This document shows positions 39,800-49,517 of a stretch of DNA of 64,000 nt, in pieces; positions within the stretch are counted from its first letter, which is position 1, and each line of letters begins with the position of its first letter. A program made the position numbers and the translations under genes. The stretch covers positions 1 to 64,000 of IMG/VR virus record IMGVR_UViG_3300007511_001080. One strand, written 5' to 3'. Below the pieces are notes generated by a model that saw nothing but the letters and a program-made list of their open reading frames with translations, ran no database searches and was not told the DNA's origin. This DNA is from a virus.

Positions 39800-40534
39800 T
39801 TAACCTACCGCAGTTTCAGTTGTAGCTGCTGAACCAGATGGTTGTAATACCTCAGCAATCCATTTTTCTGCACTTCCTCCTTCAATACAAGTTAAACGAC
39901 AAAGAGTTCCTACAGGAACATCATTAGTGAAAGTAATTACATCTCCACCATCTACATCTACCCCAGATGTTCCAGCTGTATTCATGTACATATATATTAC
40001 ATCACCAGAAGTACCATTAGTAGAAATTTCAAGATTATTAGTACCTGAAAATGATGTTATAATTGCAACATCGACATGAAATCCTTCACAACCGACAGGA
40101 ACTGCTGGAAGCTTAAGGTCTAAATCAAAAGCTGCACCTGTTACTTTAACAATTGCACCAGAATGTTGTAATGTCAATTCTATTGATTCATCATCTACAC
40201 CTGCCGTTACAGCATAAACTGGTCTACGAAATCCAAATCCACCCTTTCCTGTGCCACCAGATAAAGTTGATGCACCAGTACCAGAAGATGTAACACTATT
40301 CGTATCACCATCATGGATACGAGCAACTTCAATTCCATCGAACTGTTTGATTGCTACATCTTGCCCATCAGTCACACTTTGTACAGTATTTGAATATAAC
40401 TTTGAATGTAATGTCTCTAGGGTTATTTTTCTATTTGATGGTGTAGATGTTGATGGATTATCAACAATCACCGCAACATCGTCTTTTGTAGGTGATGTTG
40501 TTTCTGATAAATTTATAATTGTAGTATCTGCCAT
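39800..40534 (-). CDS. virion structural protein, 244 aa
   Basis: Glycine/serine/threonine-rich beta protein (GTGASTLSGGTGKGGFGFRRP) after an N-terminal ETTSPTKDDVAVIVDNPS domain seen in phage fibre-like proteins. A late-like box lies upstream at 40557. Exact role unknown. Confidence 0.62.
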   Translation of the reverse strand: MADTTIINLSETTSPTKDDVAVIVDNPSTSTPSNRKITLETLHSKLYSNTVQSVTDGQDVAIKQFDGIEVARIHDGDTNSVTSSGTGASTLSGGTGKGGFGFRRPVYAVTAGVDDESIELTLQHSGAIVKVTGAAFDLDLKLPAVPVGCEGFHVDVAIITSFSGTNNLEISTNGTSGDVIYMYMNTAGTSGVDVDGGDVITFTNDVPVGTLCRLTCIEGGSAEKWIAEVLQPSGSAATTETAVG

Positions 40535-40591
40535 AGTTGCTCCTATTAATCCTTTCTAGTATATTTAGTAAGGTTGAAAGCATGTGCAAAC

Positions 40592-40633
40592 AAAAAAGGG
40601 GAGAACAGGCCTCTTTTACCCAATCTCCCCTTT
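40592..40633 (-). terminator. terminator of gp23
   Basis: AAAGGGGAGA/TCTCCCCTTT, a 10-bp stem, then TTTTTT on the minus strand, 28 bp after the gp23 stop. Confidence 0.85.
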
Positions 40634-40660
40634 GATAAAAAACACAAAAAGTGTTTTCCT

Positions 40661-41983
40661 TTACATCAGATTGTCTACTCTGACCATTCTGTAGTAATAG
40701 TTACCATTTGCATCAATAACTCCGTCAGCATCGGAATGACCGAATGGATTGGATACCATTCCGTAACGTGTCTTGAATCCGATTGATGGTTGGAAAGATG
40801 TCTCACTGACTGCACGTACCATTTGAATTGGTACATAAGGACAGTAGAAGATACCAGCATCATAAGCACTGGAACCTTTATATCCAACAACAAAGAAATT
40901 TGTTGCTGATGCACTAAAATATGGGTCAACATAAACTTTGTAACGACCATTCAATGTACCTACGAATGTGTTACCAGTGTCATCAATATTTGCCCCATCC
41001 ATTACACCACTCATTGCAAGAGCAGATGCGACGTCTGAAGATGTGATGATGATGTTACCTTTACCCCGGCGTGTTGCTTTAGCAATAGCATTAGCTTCAC
41101 GTTCAATCTGGAACATCAGACCTTTGAATTTCTCGACTGACCATCTTCCGTTGGAATCTGTGTCAAGGTCAAAAACACCAGTTGTTGTTGTGTTATGTTG
41201 TGCACCATGCTCTGCAGCAAAGTAAATTGTTCTGATAACTTCTCGGTTAATTTCAGCAAGAATCTCTTGTGAAATGATATTAGCCAATTCGGTTTCTGCA
41301 TCAAGACCATGTACCGCTTTGAGGTCTTGAGCGAGTTCCATTGAGTAAGTACCTTTCAAACCTCTGGTTTTTGCCGTAACAGCAACTCTCTCGATTGAGA
41401 AAGCCATTTGTTGAAAGTCAGAACCAGCAGTACCGGCCATTTCAGCTGTACCATAGTCCTCAAATGTGGCTGTAGCAACACCGACACCATCCATTGCAAG
41501 TGCAGGTGAACCACCTTGAGCACCTGCTGTAGCAGCTGTACCGACAGAACCTTCAGATCCAGCATCAGATGAATGACGAGTATCTGCTTCATTGTAGTAT
41601 GCTTCAGTTCCACTTTGAGTGTCATACTTAGGACGCATTGCAAAAATAAGTCCTGTTGGTCCACTCATTGGTTGAACACCGCAGACATCATATGCCATCA
41701 AATTAGGCATTGCTCTACGAATCATTGAAATCAAGATTGGGTCTTGATAAGCAATGGAGTTAGATGCAGACGAACCAGTTGTGGTTGCGTTTACTGGAGC
41801 AGGGGCTTCTTGAAGACTCTGGAATCCGAAATTACCCATTCCGTGCTCTTCAGCCATTGCTTTTTCTTGGTTTTCCAGAAGAACAGCGGTAACTGCTTTT
41901 CTGTAGGAATCCTTAATCTTAGGCATATCTTCATGGTCTAAGACAGGAGCCCACTTTTGTTGTAGTCCTTCAGCTAGATACAT
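40661..41983 (-). CDS. 23: major capsid protein gp23
   Basis: 440 aa precursor. Forms the head hexamers. The N-terminal propeptide ends at LQE near residue 58, a gp21 cleavage site, releasing a chain that starts APAPVN. The conserved RAMPNLMAYDVCGVQPMSGPTG segment of T4-like gp23 follows. Ends with its own strong terminator. Confidence 0.96.
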   Translation of the reverse strand: MYLAEGLQQKWAPVLDHEDMPKIKDSYRKAVTAVLLENQEKAMAEEHGMGNFGFQSLQEAPAPVNATTTGSSASNSIAYQDPILISMIRRAMPNLMAYDVCGVQPMSGPTGLIFAMRPKYDTQSGTEAYYNEADTRHSSDAGSEGSVGTAATAGAQGGSPALAMDGVGVATATFEDYGTAEMAGTAGSDFQQMAFSIERVAVTAKTRGLKGTYSMELAQDLKAVHGLDAETELANIISQEILAEINREVIRTIYFAAEHGAQHNTTTTGVFDLDTDSNGRWSVEKFKGLMFQIEREANAIAKATRRGKGNIIITSSDVASALAMSGVMDGANIDDTGNTFVGTLNGRYKVYVDPYFSASATNFFVVGYKGSSAYDAGIFYCPYVPIQMVRAVSETSFQPSIGFKTRYGMVSNPFGHSDADGVIDANGNYYYRMVRVDNLM

Positions 41984-42013
41984 TTTTTTTATCTCCTAAA
42001 AGGTTGTTAAAAA

Positions 42014-43108
42014 TTAATTATTTTGTCGCTTCATAGCCTTTACATAAAGACTCATTGCGGGGTCAACTTTTTCTTCCTCTTCATCTGAAAGAGTATTTTC
42101 AACTTCTTCAGTGATGGTTTGAGGTTGACTTTCTTGAGCAGTTGGAAAATAGTTCTCTTTAATGACTTCAATTTTCTCCTTGTATTGTTCGTCATCTTCA
42201 AAATCTACTCCATCGGAAAGAGTCTTTAATTTCTCTTTTTCCGTGTCTGCAAGACCTTCAGAAACTTCTCTCAAAGTTTCTTCTTTCTTATATTCTGCAA
42301 GTTGTTTTTTGACTTCTACGTTGTCATTGATAGATTCATCAAGTTTCTGTTCAAGCTCTTCGACTTTCTCAAAAAGGTCATCTACCAAGTCAACCTTCTC
42401 TTCTGGAATGTCAATGTAATGCTCTGTAAAGAGGTTCTTGAGTCCTGTCATGAAATCTTCTACCAACTCAGAGCGAATACCCTTTTCGACTGCGAGTTCG
42501 TTTTCTTTCATCCACTCTTCAACAACATAGTTGAGGTATCCATCTACCTTTTCACTCATAGAGTTAAGATGTTCCTCTTTGGCCTCTTTGAGTTCTTTTT
42601 TGTAATTTTCCTCAAAGACACCAATTCTGTTATTAACTTCTTCGATAACTTTGGCTGATACTGCTGCCTCAAAGATAGTTGCTGCTTTAGTCTTGAATTC
42701 CTCAGAGAGTTCTTCGTTACCCATCATGGCATCAATGTCTTCTTTGACACTAATTTCCAATTCCTCTTTACTGAGTTTCTTGACTTCCTTCATTTCTTCT
42801 TCGACTTCATCAGCATCCACCTCTTCCTCTTCAGCAAGAGTTGAACCCATGATTTTACCGAATGAATCAGAAAGGTCAGCTTTCTTCATGGAATTGATTT
42901 GGTCGTAAATGGCCTTTACCATTCCTGCTTTAGTTTTAGGAATGTCAAAGGATTCTTCCACTTCTTCCTCATCATCTTCTTTTTCGTCTTCCATCTCTTC
43001 AGACTTAGCCTTTGTTTCTACTATTTCTTCGTCTGAAGACTCTGCCACAGCTTGTTGCTTTTCTTCCAGTTCTTCCTCAGACTGTTGTTCCAAAATTTCT
43101 TCAGACAT
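42014..43108 (-). CDS. 22: prohead core scaffold gp22
   Basis: 364 aa. Very acidic, glutamate-rich coiled coil throughout (residues 1-60 and 80-290), as expected for the internal scaffold that gp21 digests. Lies between gp21 and gp23 as in T4. C-terminal AMSLYVKAMKRQ resembles the conserved gp22 tail. Confidence 0.88.
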   Translation of the reverse strand: MSEEILEQQSEEELEEKQQAVAESSDEEIVETKAKSEEMEDEKEDDEEEVEESFDIPKTKAGMVKAIYDQINSMKKADLSDSFGKIMGSTLAEEEEVDADEVEEEMKEVKKLSKEELEISVKEDIDAMMGNEELSEEFKTKAATIFEAAVSAKVIEEVNNRIGVFEENYKKELKEAKEEHLNSMSEKVDGYLNYVVEEWMKENELAVEKGIRSELVEDFMTGLKNLFTEHYIDIPEEKVDLVDDLFEKVEELEQKLDESINDNVEVKKQLAEYKKEETLREVSEGLADTEKEKLKTLSDGVDFEDDEQYKEKIEVIKENYFPTAQESQPQTITEEVENTLSDEEEEKVDPAMSLYVKAMKRQNN

Positions 43109-43147
43109 TGAAAATCTCCTATTTGGTTTAGTAAATTATACTATTAT

Positions 43148-43155
43148 TATTTATA
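43148..43155 (-). promoter_or_regulatory. T4-type late promoter for gp22-gp23
   Basis: Exact TATAAATA on the minus strand, 40 bp upstream of the gp22 ATG. Confidence 0.78.
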
Positions 43156-43167
43156 AAAATATAAACT

Positions 43168-43818
43168 TTACAGTTTAGTTATAAAATCCTCAAAAGCACT
43201 AACGAGTGTCTGCTCTCTGTCTTTTCTTGATGATTTCTCTACCTTTTCCTTAATTTGTTGGACTTCTGCTTCTCTCAGAATCCCATTATCCCAAATCCAT
43301 TCCTTACCTTCCATAATTCCGGCAACAAATGCGTCTGGTGCAGAAGGGTCAGCAACGATGTCGGCAGCAGTGGCTAAATAGAAGTCACCCTGCACCTCTT
43401 GAATGCCACCCTTACCTGGCTTTAATGAACCCATACCTCTTGATGAGACACCCAATCGAGCACCTTCGTCAATGAGATTCTTTACAATCTTTCCGTATGG
43501 CGTGTCCAAAATCTTTGCTCTTCCCATAAAATTATTATCAACCTCTTCAAGTTCCTCAATCATGTGTGAAACTCTTTCAAGATTAACAGTTGGACCATCT
43601 GGATGCCCCAACTCACCGAAAGCTCTCTTAGTCTTGATAAAACTTTCAGAGTATCTTTTGGCTTCTTTTTGCAGAACATCTTTAGGATATATTCTTCCAT
43701 TTCTGTTCTTTGTTTCAGCTTGCATAAAGACACCTTCGATAAAATAATTCTTATTTCCGTCCTTAGTGGCTTCGGTAAGAAATTCTATATCGTGAGCTTC
43801 TTCGCTTATAAGTTTCAT
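43168..43818 (-). CDS. 21: prohead maturation protease gp21
   Basis: 216 aa. Serine protease that processes scaffold, capsid and internal proteins. Conserved ELGHPDGP (histidine near residue 69), RAKILDTPYGK and GVSSRGMGS (serine near 125), then VADPSAPDAFV. Confidence 0.93.
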   Translation of the reverse strand: MKLISEEAHDIEFLTEATKDGNKNYFIEGVFMQAETKNRNGRIYPKDVLQKEAKRYSESFIKTKRAFGELGHPDGPTVNLERVSHMIEELEEVDNNFMGRAKILDTPYGKIVKNLIDEGARLGVSSRGMGSLKPGKGGIQEVQGDFYLATAADIVADPSAPDAFVAGIMEGKEWIWDNGILREAEVQQIKEKVEKSSRKDREQTLVSAFEDFITKL

Positions 43819-43829
43819 AGTTCTCTCCG

Positions 43830-44198
43830 TTATGACTCTGGATTTTGGGAACTAACCCTCTGTTTAAAGGTGTCCTTCATTCTTTTTCTAACTTCTGGTT
43901 TTAACTTTTTAGTCCATACAGACTTCTTTTTTGTGAGTAATTTCGATGCCTTCTTTTCCAAATTAGCTTTGGTTCCAGCAGCTGCACCTTGATACACACC
44001 CTGTTTATCTACTATCGACAGAGCTTTTTGTCTCAATTCTCTGTTTAATGCTTTCTGTACCTTTTCAGGAGTTGGTGGTTTTCGCATTGCCAGTTTTCGT
44101 TTTATGGCAGCTTTCTTTGAAAACCTTCTAGCAGTAATTGACTTCTTCATTCTCTGCATGACAGTCAATTCTGAAATCATCTCCTTGTACTTTTTCAT
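43830..44198 (-). CDS. basic internal head protein candidate, 122 aa
   Basis: Very lysine/arginine-rich. The N-terminus MKKYKEMISE ends in I-S-E, a gp21-type cleavage site at residue 10, the same place as in the T4 capsid-targeting peptide MKTYQEFIAE. Adjacent to gp21. A DNA-associated core or ejected protein is inferred. Confidence 0.7.
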   Translation of the reverse strand: MKKYKEMISELTVMQRMKKSITARRFSKKAAIKRKLAMRKPPTPEKVQKALNRELRQKALSIVDKQGVYQGAAAGTKANLEKKASKLLTKKKSVWTKKLKPEVRKRMKDTFKQRVSSQNPES

Positions 44199-44488
44199 TT
44201 TTGTAAATTTTTCTTTTTATCTCTCATTCTTTGTGCTGCACCAGTACCACCTCTGACAGATATGTTTCTTCCTGTTGCTGTTTTACCTCTTTTTGCCATC
44301 ATTTTTGATTTTCTTTGATTCACTTTGTATGCAGCAGATTTTCTATATTTTCTCATTTGTTGAATCTTTTTTGCCCGGTCTTTTCTATAGTCTCGTTTTT
44401 GTGCCATTCTGTCAGAGGCAGTTTTCCTATCTCTTACATTAACTGTAAGTTCTTGTAACTCATCTTGGAATTCTTTAAACTTTTTCAT
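44195..44488 (-). CDS. basic internal head protein candidate, 97 aa
   Basis: Strongly basic (KRDYRKDRAKKIQQMRKYRK). N-terminus MKKFKEFQDELQE has an L-Q-E cleavage site at residue 13. ATGA overlap with the neighbouring basic gene. Same interpretation as at 43830. Confidence 0.7.
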   Translation of the reverse strand: MKKFKEFQDELQELTVNVRDRKTASDRMAQKRDYRKDRAKKIQQMRKYRKSAAYKVNQRKSKMMAKRGKTATGRNISVRGGTGAAQRMRDKKKNLQK

Positions 44489-45219
44489 TAATACCTACCT
44501 GGCAATGCATATTGATTACCTAGATTGCCTTCGTAATTTGGTGTATTAAAGCCTCCAGTTTTCTTTACTTCTAACATCATAGTTATAGTATCATACTGTG
44601 CACCTGCAGCTGCCGTTGTGAGTAAAATATCTCCTGCAGCAGCACCTCCTGTTGCACTTCCCATCGTAATAGGAATTAAATGATTTGCTGAATCCCAAAC
44701 TCCACTACCTGTGAAATAACCAATATCTTGTGTAGAGGTTCCACCATATTGAAGTTTTATTGATTCAGCTCCATTGACTGACCATCTTACACCATTTATT
44801 TGAACTGTTCTTGCATTAAATGTACCAGTAGTACTGCTGTGTGTGGTTACAGTATGTGTTCCTGAAATTGAACCAACTATTGCTTCACTTGTTCCGGGCA
44901 AAGTAGTTCCAGACCAACCCAAAGGAGTTTCATCTGTACCACTTGTACAACGATAAACTGTCATTGTAGTACCACCAGTAATATGATTTTGAACTACCAT
45001 ATTGATAGAGTCTGCTGTTACAATCTCTCCGATAACGAAGGTATCTGATGCTGATGTTGCTGCTGACAGAGTTAATGTTGCCAATGCATATGTTGCAGCA
45101 CTAGAATCGTAAATTGTGGCCGATGCGGCTGCAGCAGGACTGGCATCAATTCCGTAAGCCATAAATACTGATGTTGTAGCAGTATCTGAAAGTGTTCTAG
45201 TATTAATAGTAAAAGCCAT
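44488..45219 (-). CDS. virion structural protein, 243 aa
   Basis: Alanine/threonine/serine-rich beta protein (ASPAAAASATIYDSSAAT). Ends NTPNYEGNLGNQYALPGRY. The start is four nt after its upstream neighbour. Likely a head decoration or fibre-like protein; not recognised. Confidence 0.62.
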   Translation of the reverse strand: MAFTINTRTLSDTATTSVFMAYGIDASPAAAASATIYDSSAATYALATLTLSAATSASDTFVIGEIVTADSINMVVQNHITGGTTMTVYRCTSGTDETPLGWSGTTLPGTSEAIVGSISGTHTVTTHSSTTGTFNARTVQINGVRWSVNGAESIKLQYGGTSTQDIGYFTGSGVWDSANHLIPITMGSATGGAAAGDILLTTAAAGAQYDTITMMLEVKKTGGFNTPNYEGNLGNQYALPGRY

Positions 45220-45222
45220 TCT

Positions 45223-46032
45223 TTACTCTCCGTGTGCTTTCCCAAGGACTTTCATGAAACCTCTCTCAGTCCGTTGGATTTGATTAATAACCTTTTTCTG
45301 TTCTGAGGATTTTAAACCCTCTATATATTTAACAAAAATCTCTGCCGTCATTGGGTCGATAGGAATTTCTGCCCCATCACTCAATTTAATTTCCATATCT
45401 TTCTTGGACTTGGATATTTTCTTCAAGTCCTTCATAACATCTTCTGTGATGAACTCACCAAATTTTAAAACTTTACTTTCTTGTTTTCCAACTCTTTTTC
45501 TACGTGCCATTTCTTTTTTATAATCAGTAGTTGTCATCAATTCTGGTTTTTCTTTAGTACCAGCATTTCTCCACCCTTTTGGAGCTTCACCATTATTTTT
45601 GAAATACATTTCTGCATCTTTTACATCTTCAATACCACCTCGTTCTTGTTTAGCAGTATCATCTGCAGCATCTTTTTCACCTTCTTTTGAAGCATTTTTA
45701 GGGTCTTCTTTCTTTTGTAACTCTTTTCTTTTTTTCTCTAAATCATCATTTGAAATTCTGGCTTCTTTAGAACCTGCTTTTGCATACAATACTGATTTAG
45801 TTACAACTTTACCTTCAGTATCATCCCATTTTTTTATATTAACGTAAACATCTCTTTTTGAATTTTCTTCTTTCTCTTTTTTGGCTTCCTTATAACTCTT
45901 AAATTTACCAACAAGTTTCTTCGCAGCCATAGCACCACCAACCAAACCAGCAACTCCTGCTAGTGTGGCAGCTATAGGACCGATTTCTGTAACATATTGT
46001 TGTTCAGATTTAAACTCTCTAAATTGTCTCAT
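45223..46032 (-). CDS. internal head protein candidate, 269 aa
   Basis: N-terminus MRQFREFKSEQQYVTE ends in V-T-E, a gp21-like site, then a glycine/alanine hydrophobic stretch (IAATLAGVAGLVGGAMAA) and a long lysine/glutamate-rich body. With two neighbours it shares the M-basic-x-F/Y-x-E-F targeting pattern. A membrane-active ejected protein is possible. Confidence 0.62.
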   Translation of the reverse strand: MRQFREFKSEQQYVTEIGPIAATLAGVAGLVGGAMAAKKLVGKFKSYKEAKKEKEENSKRDVYVNIKKWDDTEGKVVTKSVLYAKAGSKEARISNDDLEKKRKELQKKEDPKNASKEGEKDAADDTAKQERGGIEDVKDAEMYFKNNGEAPKGWRNAGTKEKPELMTTTDYKKEMARRKRVGKQESKVLKFGEFITEDVMKDLKKISKSKKDMEIKLSDGAEIPIDPMTAEIFVKYIEGLKSSEQKKVINQIQRTERGFMKVLGKAHGE

Positions 46033-46298
46033 TCTGCCGGCACGTCTGTCTCTGGAACTGTAGTCATACCATTATCTGGTTTAATTAGAGGTTGTGGAGT
46101 TTGTACATCTGGTACATTAACTTCTGGTTTTTCTCCAACAACCGCATTATTAAACATGGCTTGAGCGACTTCTGCTTTCTTCGCTTCCAGCGCTTTCATA
46201 ACTTTATTTGCCAAGACACCTTTGATAGTATCTTGGGCTTGAGTGGCGTCTCCACTCATTGAATATTTCACTATGTCTTCTGGTGTATAGTCACTCAT
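46029..46298 (-). CDS. small prohead core-like protein, 89 aa
   Basis: YTPEDIVKYSMSGD..QAQDTIKGVLANKVMKALEAKKAEVAQAMFN resembles small core proteins of marine T4-like phages (gp67/68 position). Behind an exact late promoter. Proline-rich tail. Confidence 0.6.
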   Translation of the reverse strand: MSDYTPEDIVKYSMSGDATQAQDTIKGVLANKVMKALEAKKAEVAQAMFNNAVVGEKPEVNVPDVQTPQPLIKPDNGMTTVPETDVPAE

Positions 46299-46331
46299 GA
46301 CTGTTTTCCTTTAGTTAGGGTTTTACATTAG

Positions 46332-46339
46332 TATTTATA
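46332..46339 (-). promoter_or_regulatory. T4-type late promoter
   Basis: Exact TATAAATA on the minus strand, 34 bp upstream of the ATG at 46298; drives the core/protease/structural run down to gp21. Confidence 0.78.
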
Positions 46340-46340
46340 T

Positions 46341-48839
46341 TTATTTTGACTTGGAAACGAGTTTCTTGAGTTCGTTAATTTCGTTTTGTTGTTCTTTCAT
46401 ACCTTCTATGAGAAGAGCAACCATTTTAGAATATTGTAAACTTGTAGGGCTATCATCGTTGAATTGTACTACTTCTGGTATAACTTTTACCACATCGTCA
46501 GCAATAAGTCCTATCTGTTTACCTTGTTTCCTATCTTTCCACTCAAAATTGACACCTTGAAGTGCCATAATCTTGTCAAGAGAATTACTCATTGGTATAA
46601 TGTTTGTCTTGAGTTCTCTTGCAGATGATTCTGTGAGTCCAGTTGTAGTAATACCTGCATCATTGATTGTAAGTTGTGCAGTGGCTTCATCAACTGAAAA
46701 GGTCATCTGTCCATGATTTGCAGTTCCACTTGCAGTTTTTGATGTGAAAGAAACACTTTCTGCCGTTTTGTTACTTGCTCCATTTAAAACTGAAATAACA
46801 AGAGCTTCTGTTGCACTTGTTCCTATTGATAGAGATGCATCTGCATTATTTGAATCATGAAAAATTGTTGGGTCTTGTAAGAAATTAACTACCTGACTTG
46901 TATTGATTGTTATCGAGGCAGTCGTTGCATGTGCAGTTCCTGTTCCAATCTCAAATAAATCTGAACTATCGTCAATACCCATTCTAATATCGGTTGCATT
47001 TCCATCAAACACAATCATAGTATCTTCTGCCTGACCATTACCTATTTTTAATTGTTGCCCGATATGAGTATTTGCATATCCAGTTGCAGCTGGTGTATAT
47101 ACTTCTCCTGGGCTTGAAAGAGTTCCGTCTTTTGCAAAGATAAATTCATTCGCGGAAATATCCCATCCCATGAATCCAACTTTTGCAGATCCAGTATAAT
47201 ATTTTAATTCTAAACCTCTGTCTTTAGTGGAAGAACCAGATTCAGCAGCAGTTCCACCTGAACCACCACCTAAAGACATTATTGGGTCAACTACATTTAC
47301 AGTTGTACTATCTACAGTTGTGGTAGTACCAGATACAGTCAATGTACCAGTTACGGCCATATTACCACCGATGGTTACACCCTGAGTTGAATTTGCAGTA
47401 AGGAAAGCAGTTAGAGAAGATGCACCTCTATTTGCTAATTCTACTTTTGTTTTATCATCGTCTGCTGAACCTTCCTTTTTGACATCAACCTGAAACATAG
47501 TAACTGCATCATCTGATTCTACTTGTATTCTTGACCTTTTTGCATCTGCAGAAGTGGAAGTATCTGTAGATTTAACTCTCACAATTGGTGCACTATCGTG
47601 TACATCTAATTGATACCCAGAAGTTACTGTAGTTGTACCGATTGTGAGATGGGAATCAGTTGTACTTGTGAGACTTACATTTCCAGTAAAATCAACTTGT
47701 GGACTATTTACATTTGCAGTTGTAGAGGCAGTTACATTAACTGTGGGTGCAATAAGTTCTACTTTTGTATCTGAATTAATTTGTGCAAGAGTATCAGAGT
47801 TGATTGTAAGAGTATCATCAGATTCTATAGTAATTGATGTAGTGTCGCCTTGAATATACTGATTTGTATCTTGCCAGTAAATCTTTTCACCAGATGCCAG
47901 TTCACCTGAAGCAGTTCCACCACCAGCAATACCCAAAACACTTAATTCAGTTGGGTCTTCATCAAAAGTTGTAACATCGTTTTTTGTGATTCTCATCCTA
48001 CCAATGAGTCTTACCGCAACTGATGTTCTTGCAGAGGTAGAATATAGAGTAGATGCTGAATCTGCAGTTCCATCTATTGCTGTAGAAGTATGTAGAACAC
48101 TTTCATCTAATCTTTGTCCATTGGTAGCCCCAAGTTCTACTGTTCCTCCATTATTAAGTGCATAAATGTAGACTGTAGCTTCTATATTATTTGTCATTCC
48201 AAGAGTTGCACCAGAAGTAAGTGCAAGAGTTGTTGCAGCTACAGCTTTACCTGTCTCTGCTTGACCCAATTTGAGTGAAGCAGCTGCAGTTCCACTCTTG
48301 ACTCTAAACTCAAATTGAACAGCACCTGTTGCAGTTGGTGTACTTCCGTTCTTATCTAAAAGTGTGAGAGTCATTGCTCCCGAACCCTGAGATTGTGTTA
48401 ATCTGTAATTTGAAGCATTTACGGAAGGGTCTGTAGAGGATGCGTCGGAAGCTACTACATCTACCTGTCTTAATTGGTCAATTGCATTAGCTATGAAAAG
48501 AGCATTAAATCCATTTGCATAGTTATTACCTTGAACTACATTATAACTAGTTCCACCATAAGAACCAGAAGACCCAGTTGTATATGGAGTTTCAGCAGCA
48601 TCTTGATGACCAAAAAATATTTCTTCAATTAAATCACCTGCAGCAGTATTTGTTCCAGATTTTGAATTAATATATGTTACATTGTCACTTATAATTTTGT
48701 AAGCTTTAGAATAAGCATTTAACTCTTGTCCCTTTGCAGATGCTCCTGCATTTGCAGCTGCACCTGGCGATAAAGTAGACCCTGTAATGTTATTCGCTAT
48801 GGTATGTAAAATATCATTTGCATTAATTGTTGCGCCCAT
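46341..48839 (-). CDS. tail fibre with S74 intramolecular chaperone
   Basis: 832 aa. The C-terminal 100 residues are an intramolecular chaperone of the endosialidase/S74 type: SSARELKTNIIPMSNSLDKIMALQGVNFEWK, QIGLIADDVVKVIPEVV, then a coiled coil. Such domains trimerise a fibre and cut themselves off at the serine. The rest is repetitive beta structure; a module near residue 500 (VSGTLTVSGTTTTV) recurs in the fibre at 50064. Confidence 0.85.
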   Translation of the reverse strand: MGATINANDILHTIANNITGSTLSPGAAANAGASAKGQELNAYSKAYKIISDNVTYINSKSGTNTAAGDLIEEIFFGHQDAAETPYTTGSSGSYGGTSYNVVQGNNYANGFNALFIANAIDQLRQVDVVASDASSTDPSVNASNYRLTQSQGSGAMTLTLLDKNGSTPTATGAVQFEFRVKSGTAAASLKLGQAETGKAVAATTLALTSGATLGMTNNIEATVYIYALNNGGTVELGATNGQRLDESVLHTSTAIDGTADSASTLYSTSARTSVAVRLIGRMRITKNDVTTFDEDPTELSVLGIAGGGTASGELASGEKIYWQDTNQYIQGDTTSITIESDDTLTINSDTLAQINSDTKVELIAPTVNVTASTTANVNSPQVDFTGNVSLTSTTDSHLTIGTTTVTSGYQLDVHDSAPIVRVKSTDTSTSADAKRSRIQVESDDAVTMFQVDVKKEGSADDDKTKVELANRGASSLTAFLTANSTQGVTIGGNMAVTGTLTVSGTTTTVDSTTVNVVDPIMSLGGGSGGTAAESGSSTKDRGLELKYYTGSAKVGFMGWDISANEFIFAKDGTLSSPGEVYTPAATGYANTHIGQQLKIGNGQAEDTMIVFDGNATDIRMGIDDSSDLFEIGTGTAHATTASITINTSQVVNFLQDPTIFHDSNNADASLSIGTSATEALVISVLNGASNKTAESVSFTSKTASGTANHGQMTFSVDEATAQLTINDAGITTTGLTESSARELKTNIIPMSNSLDKIMALQGVNFEWKDRKQGKQIGLIADDVVKVIPEVVQFNDDSPTSLQYSKMVALLIEGMKEQQNEINELKKLVSKSK

Positions 48840-48850
48840 TCTTTATTCCT

Positions 48851-49516
48851 TTAAGATGCGTCTACTTCAACTAAACCAAGAGTTCTTAGAGCCCTCTGAA
48901 GTGTATCTGTTCCACCACCACTACCTGTAATTCCCAAATTATCGGGAGACACTTTTTTAAAAACAGCGCCATCATCGTCATAAATTAGTAACATATCATC
49001 TGTGGTATCAACGGCACCAGAACTAAGAGCAGATAATCCAGTAACAGCTCCTGTTTGTAACAATGCTGCTCCAGTTGATGTTACAACTGCAGTACCACCA
49101 ATCTGATATGTGTCACCACTTTCCAGATTTAAACCACTCGTTCCAAATGTGGCACCAAGTGTACCAGAATACTTGATTTCTACTGTGTCATCCTCAGCAT
49201 CAAGTATAATACCAGCACCATTTGTACCATCCGTCAAAATAGTTAGGTCACCAGTATTATTCTCAATAAAACTATGACTACCATTGTGATACATACCCAA
49301 ATCATCACCAGCACCTACATTGATAGAACTTGTTGCATTTATATCAGTCCCATCAGCACCAGTTTTAAATATAGAAGATTGTAGGGTTGCTGTACCTTTT
49401 GTAAATGTAAATGAAGATACTGCATTAATATCATTGTTGTCATTAAACATAACATGAGTATCATCACCTGCCGCGAAGACCTCATATTTTCCACTAGTTG
49501 CTACAAATCCTGACAT
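48851..49516 (-). CDS. fibre-like structural protein, 221 aa
   Basis: Repetitive beta pattern (INVGAGDDLGMYHNGSHSFIEN, ILDAEDDTVEIKYSG) shared with neighbouring fibre genes. C-terminus TLQRALRTLGLVEVDAS. Probably part of the tail-fibre assembly. Confidence 0.65.
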   Translation of the reverse strand: MSGFVATSGKYEVFAAGDDTHVMFNDNNDINAVSSFTFTKGTATLQSSIFKTGADGTDINATSSINVGAGDDLGMYHNGSHSFIENNTGDLTILTDGTNGAGIILDAEDDTVEIKYSGTLGATFGTSGLNLESGDTYQIGGTAVVTSTGAALLQTGAVTGLSALSSGAVDTTDDMLLIYDDDGAVFKKVSPDNLGITGSGGGTDTLQRALRTLGLVEVDAS

Positions 49517-49517
49517 A

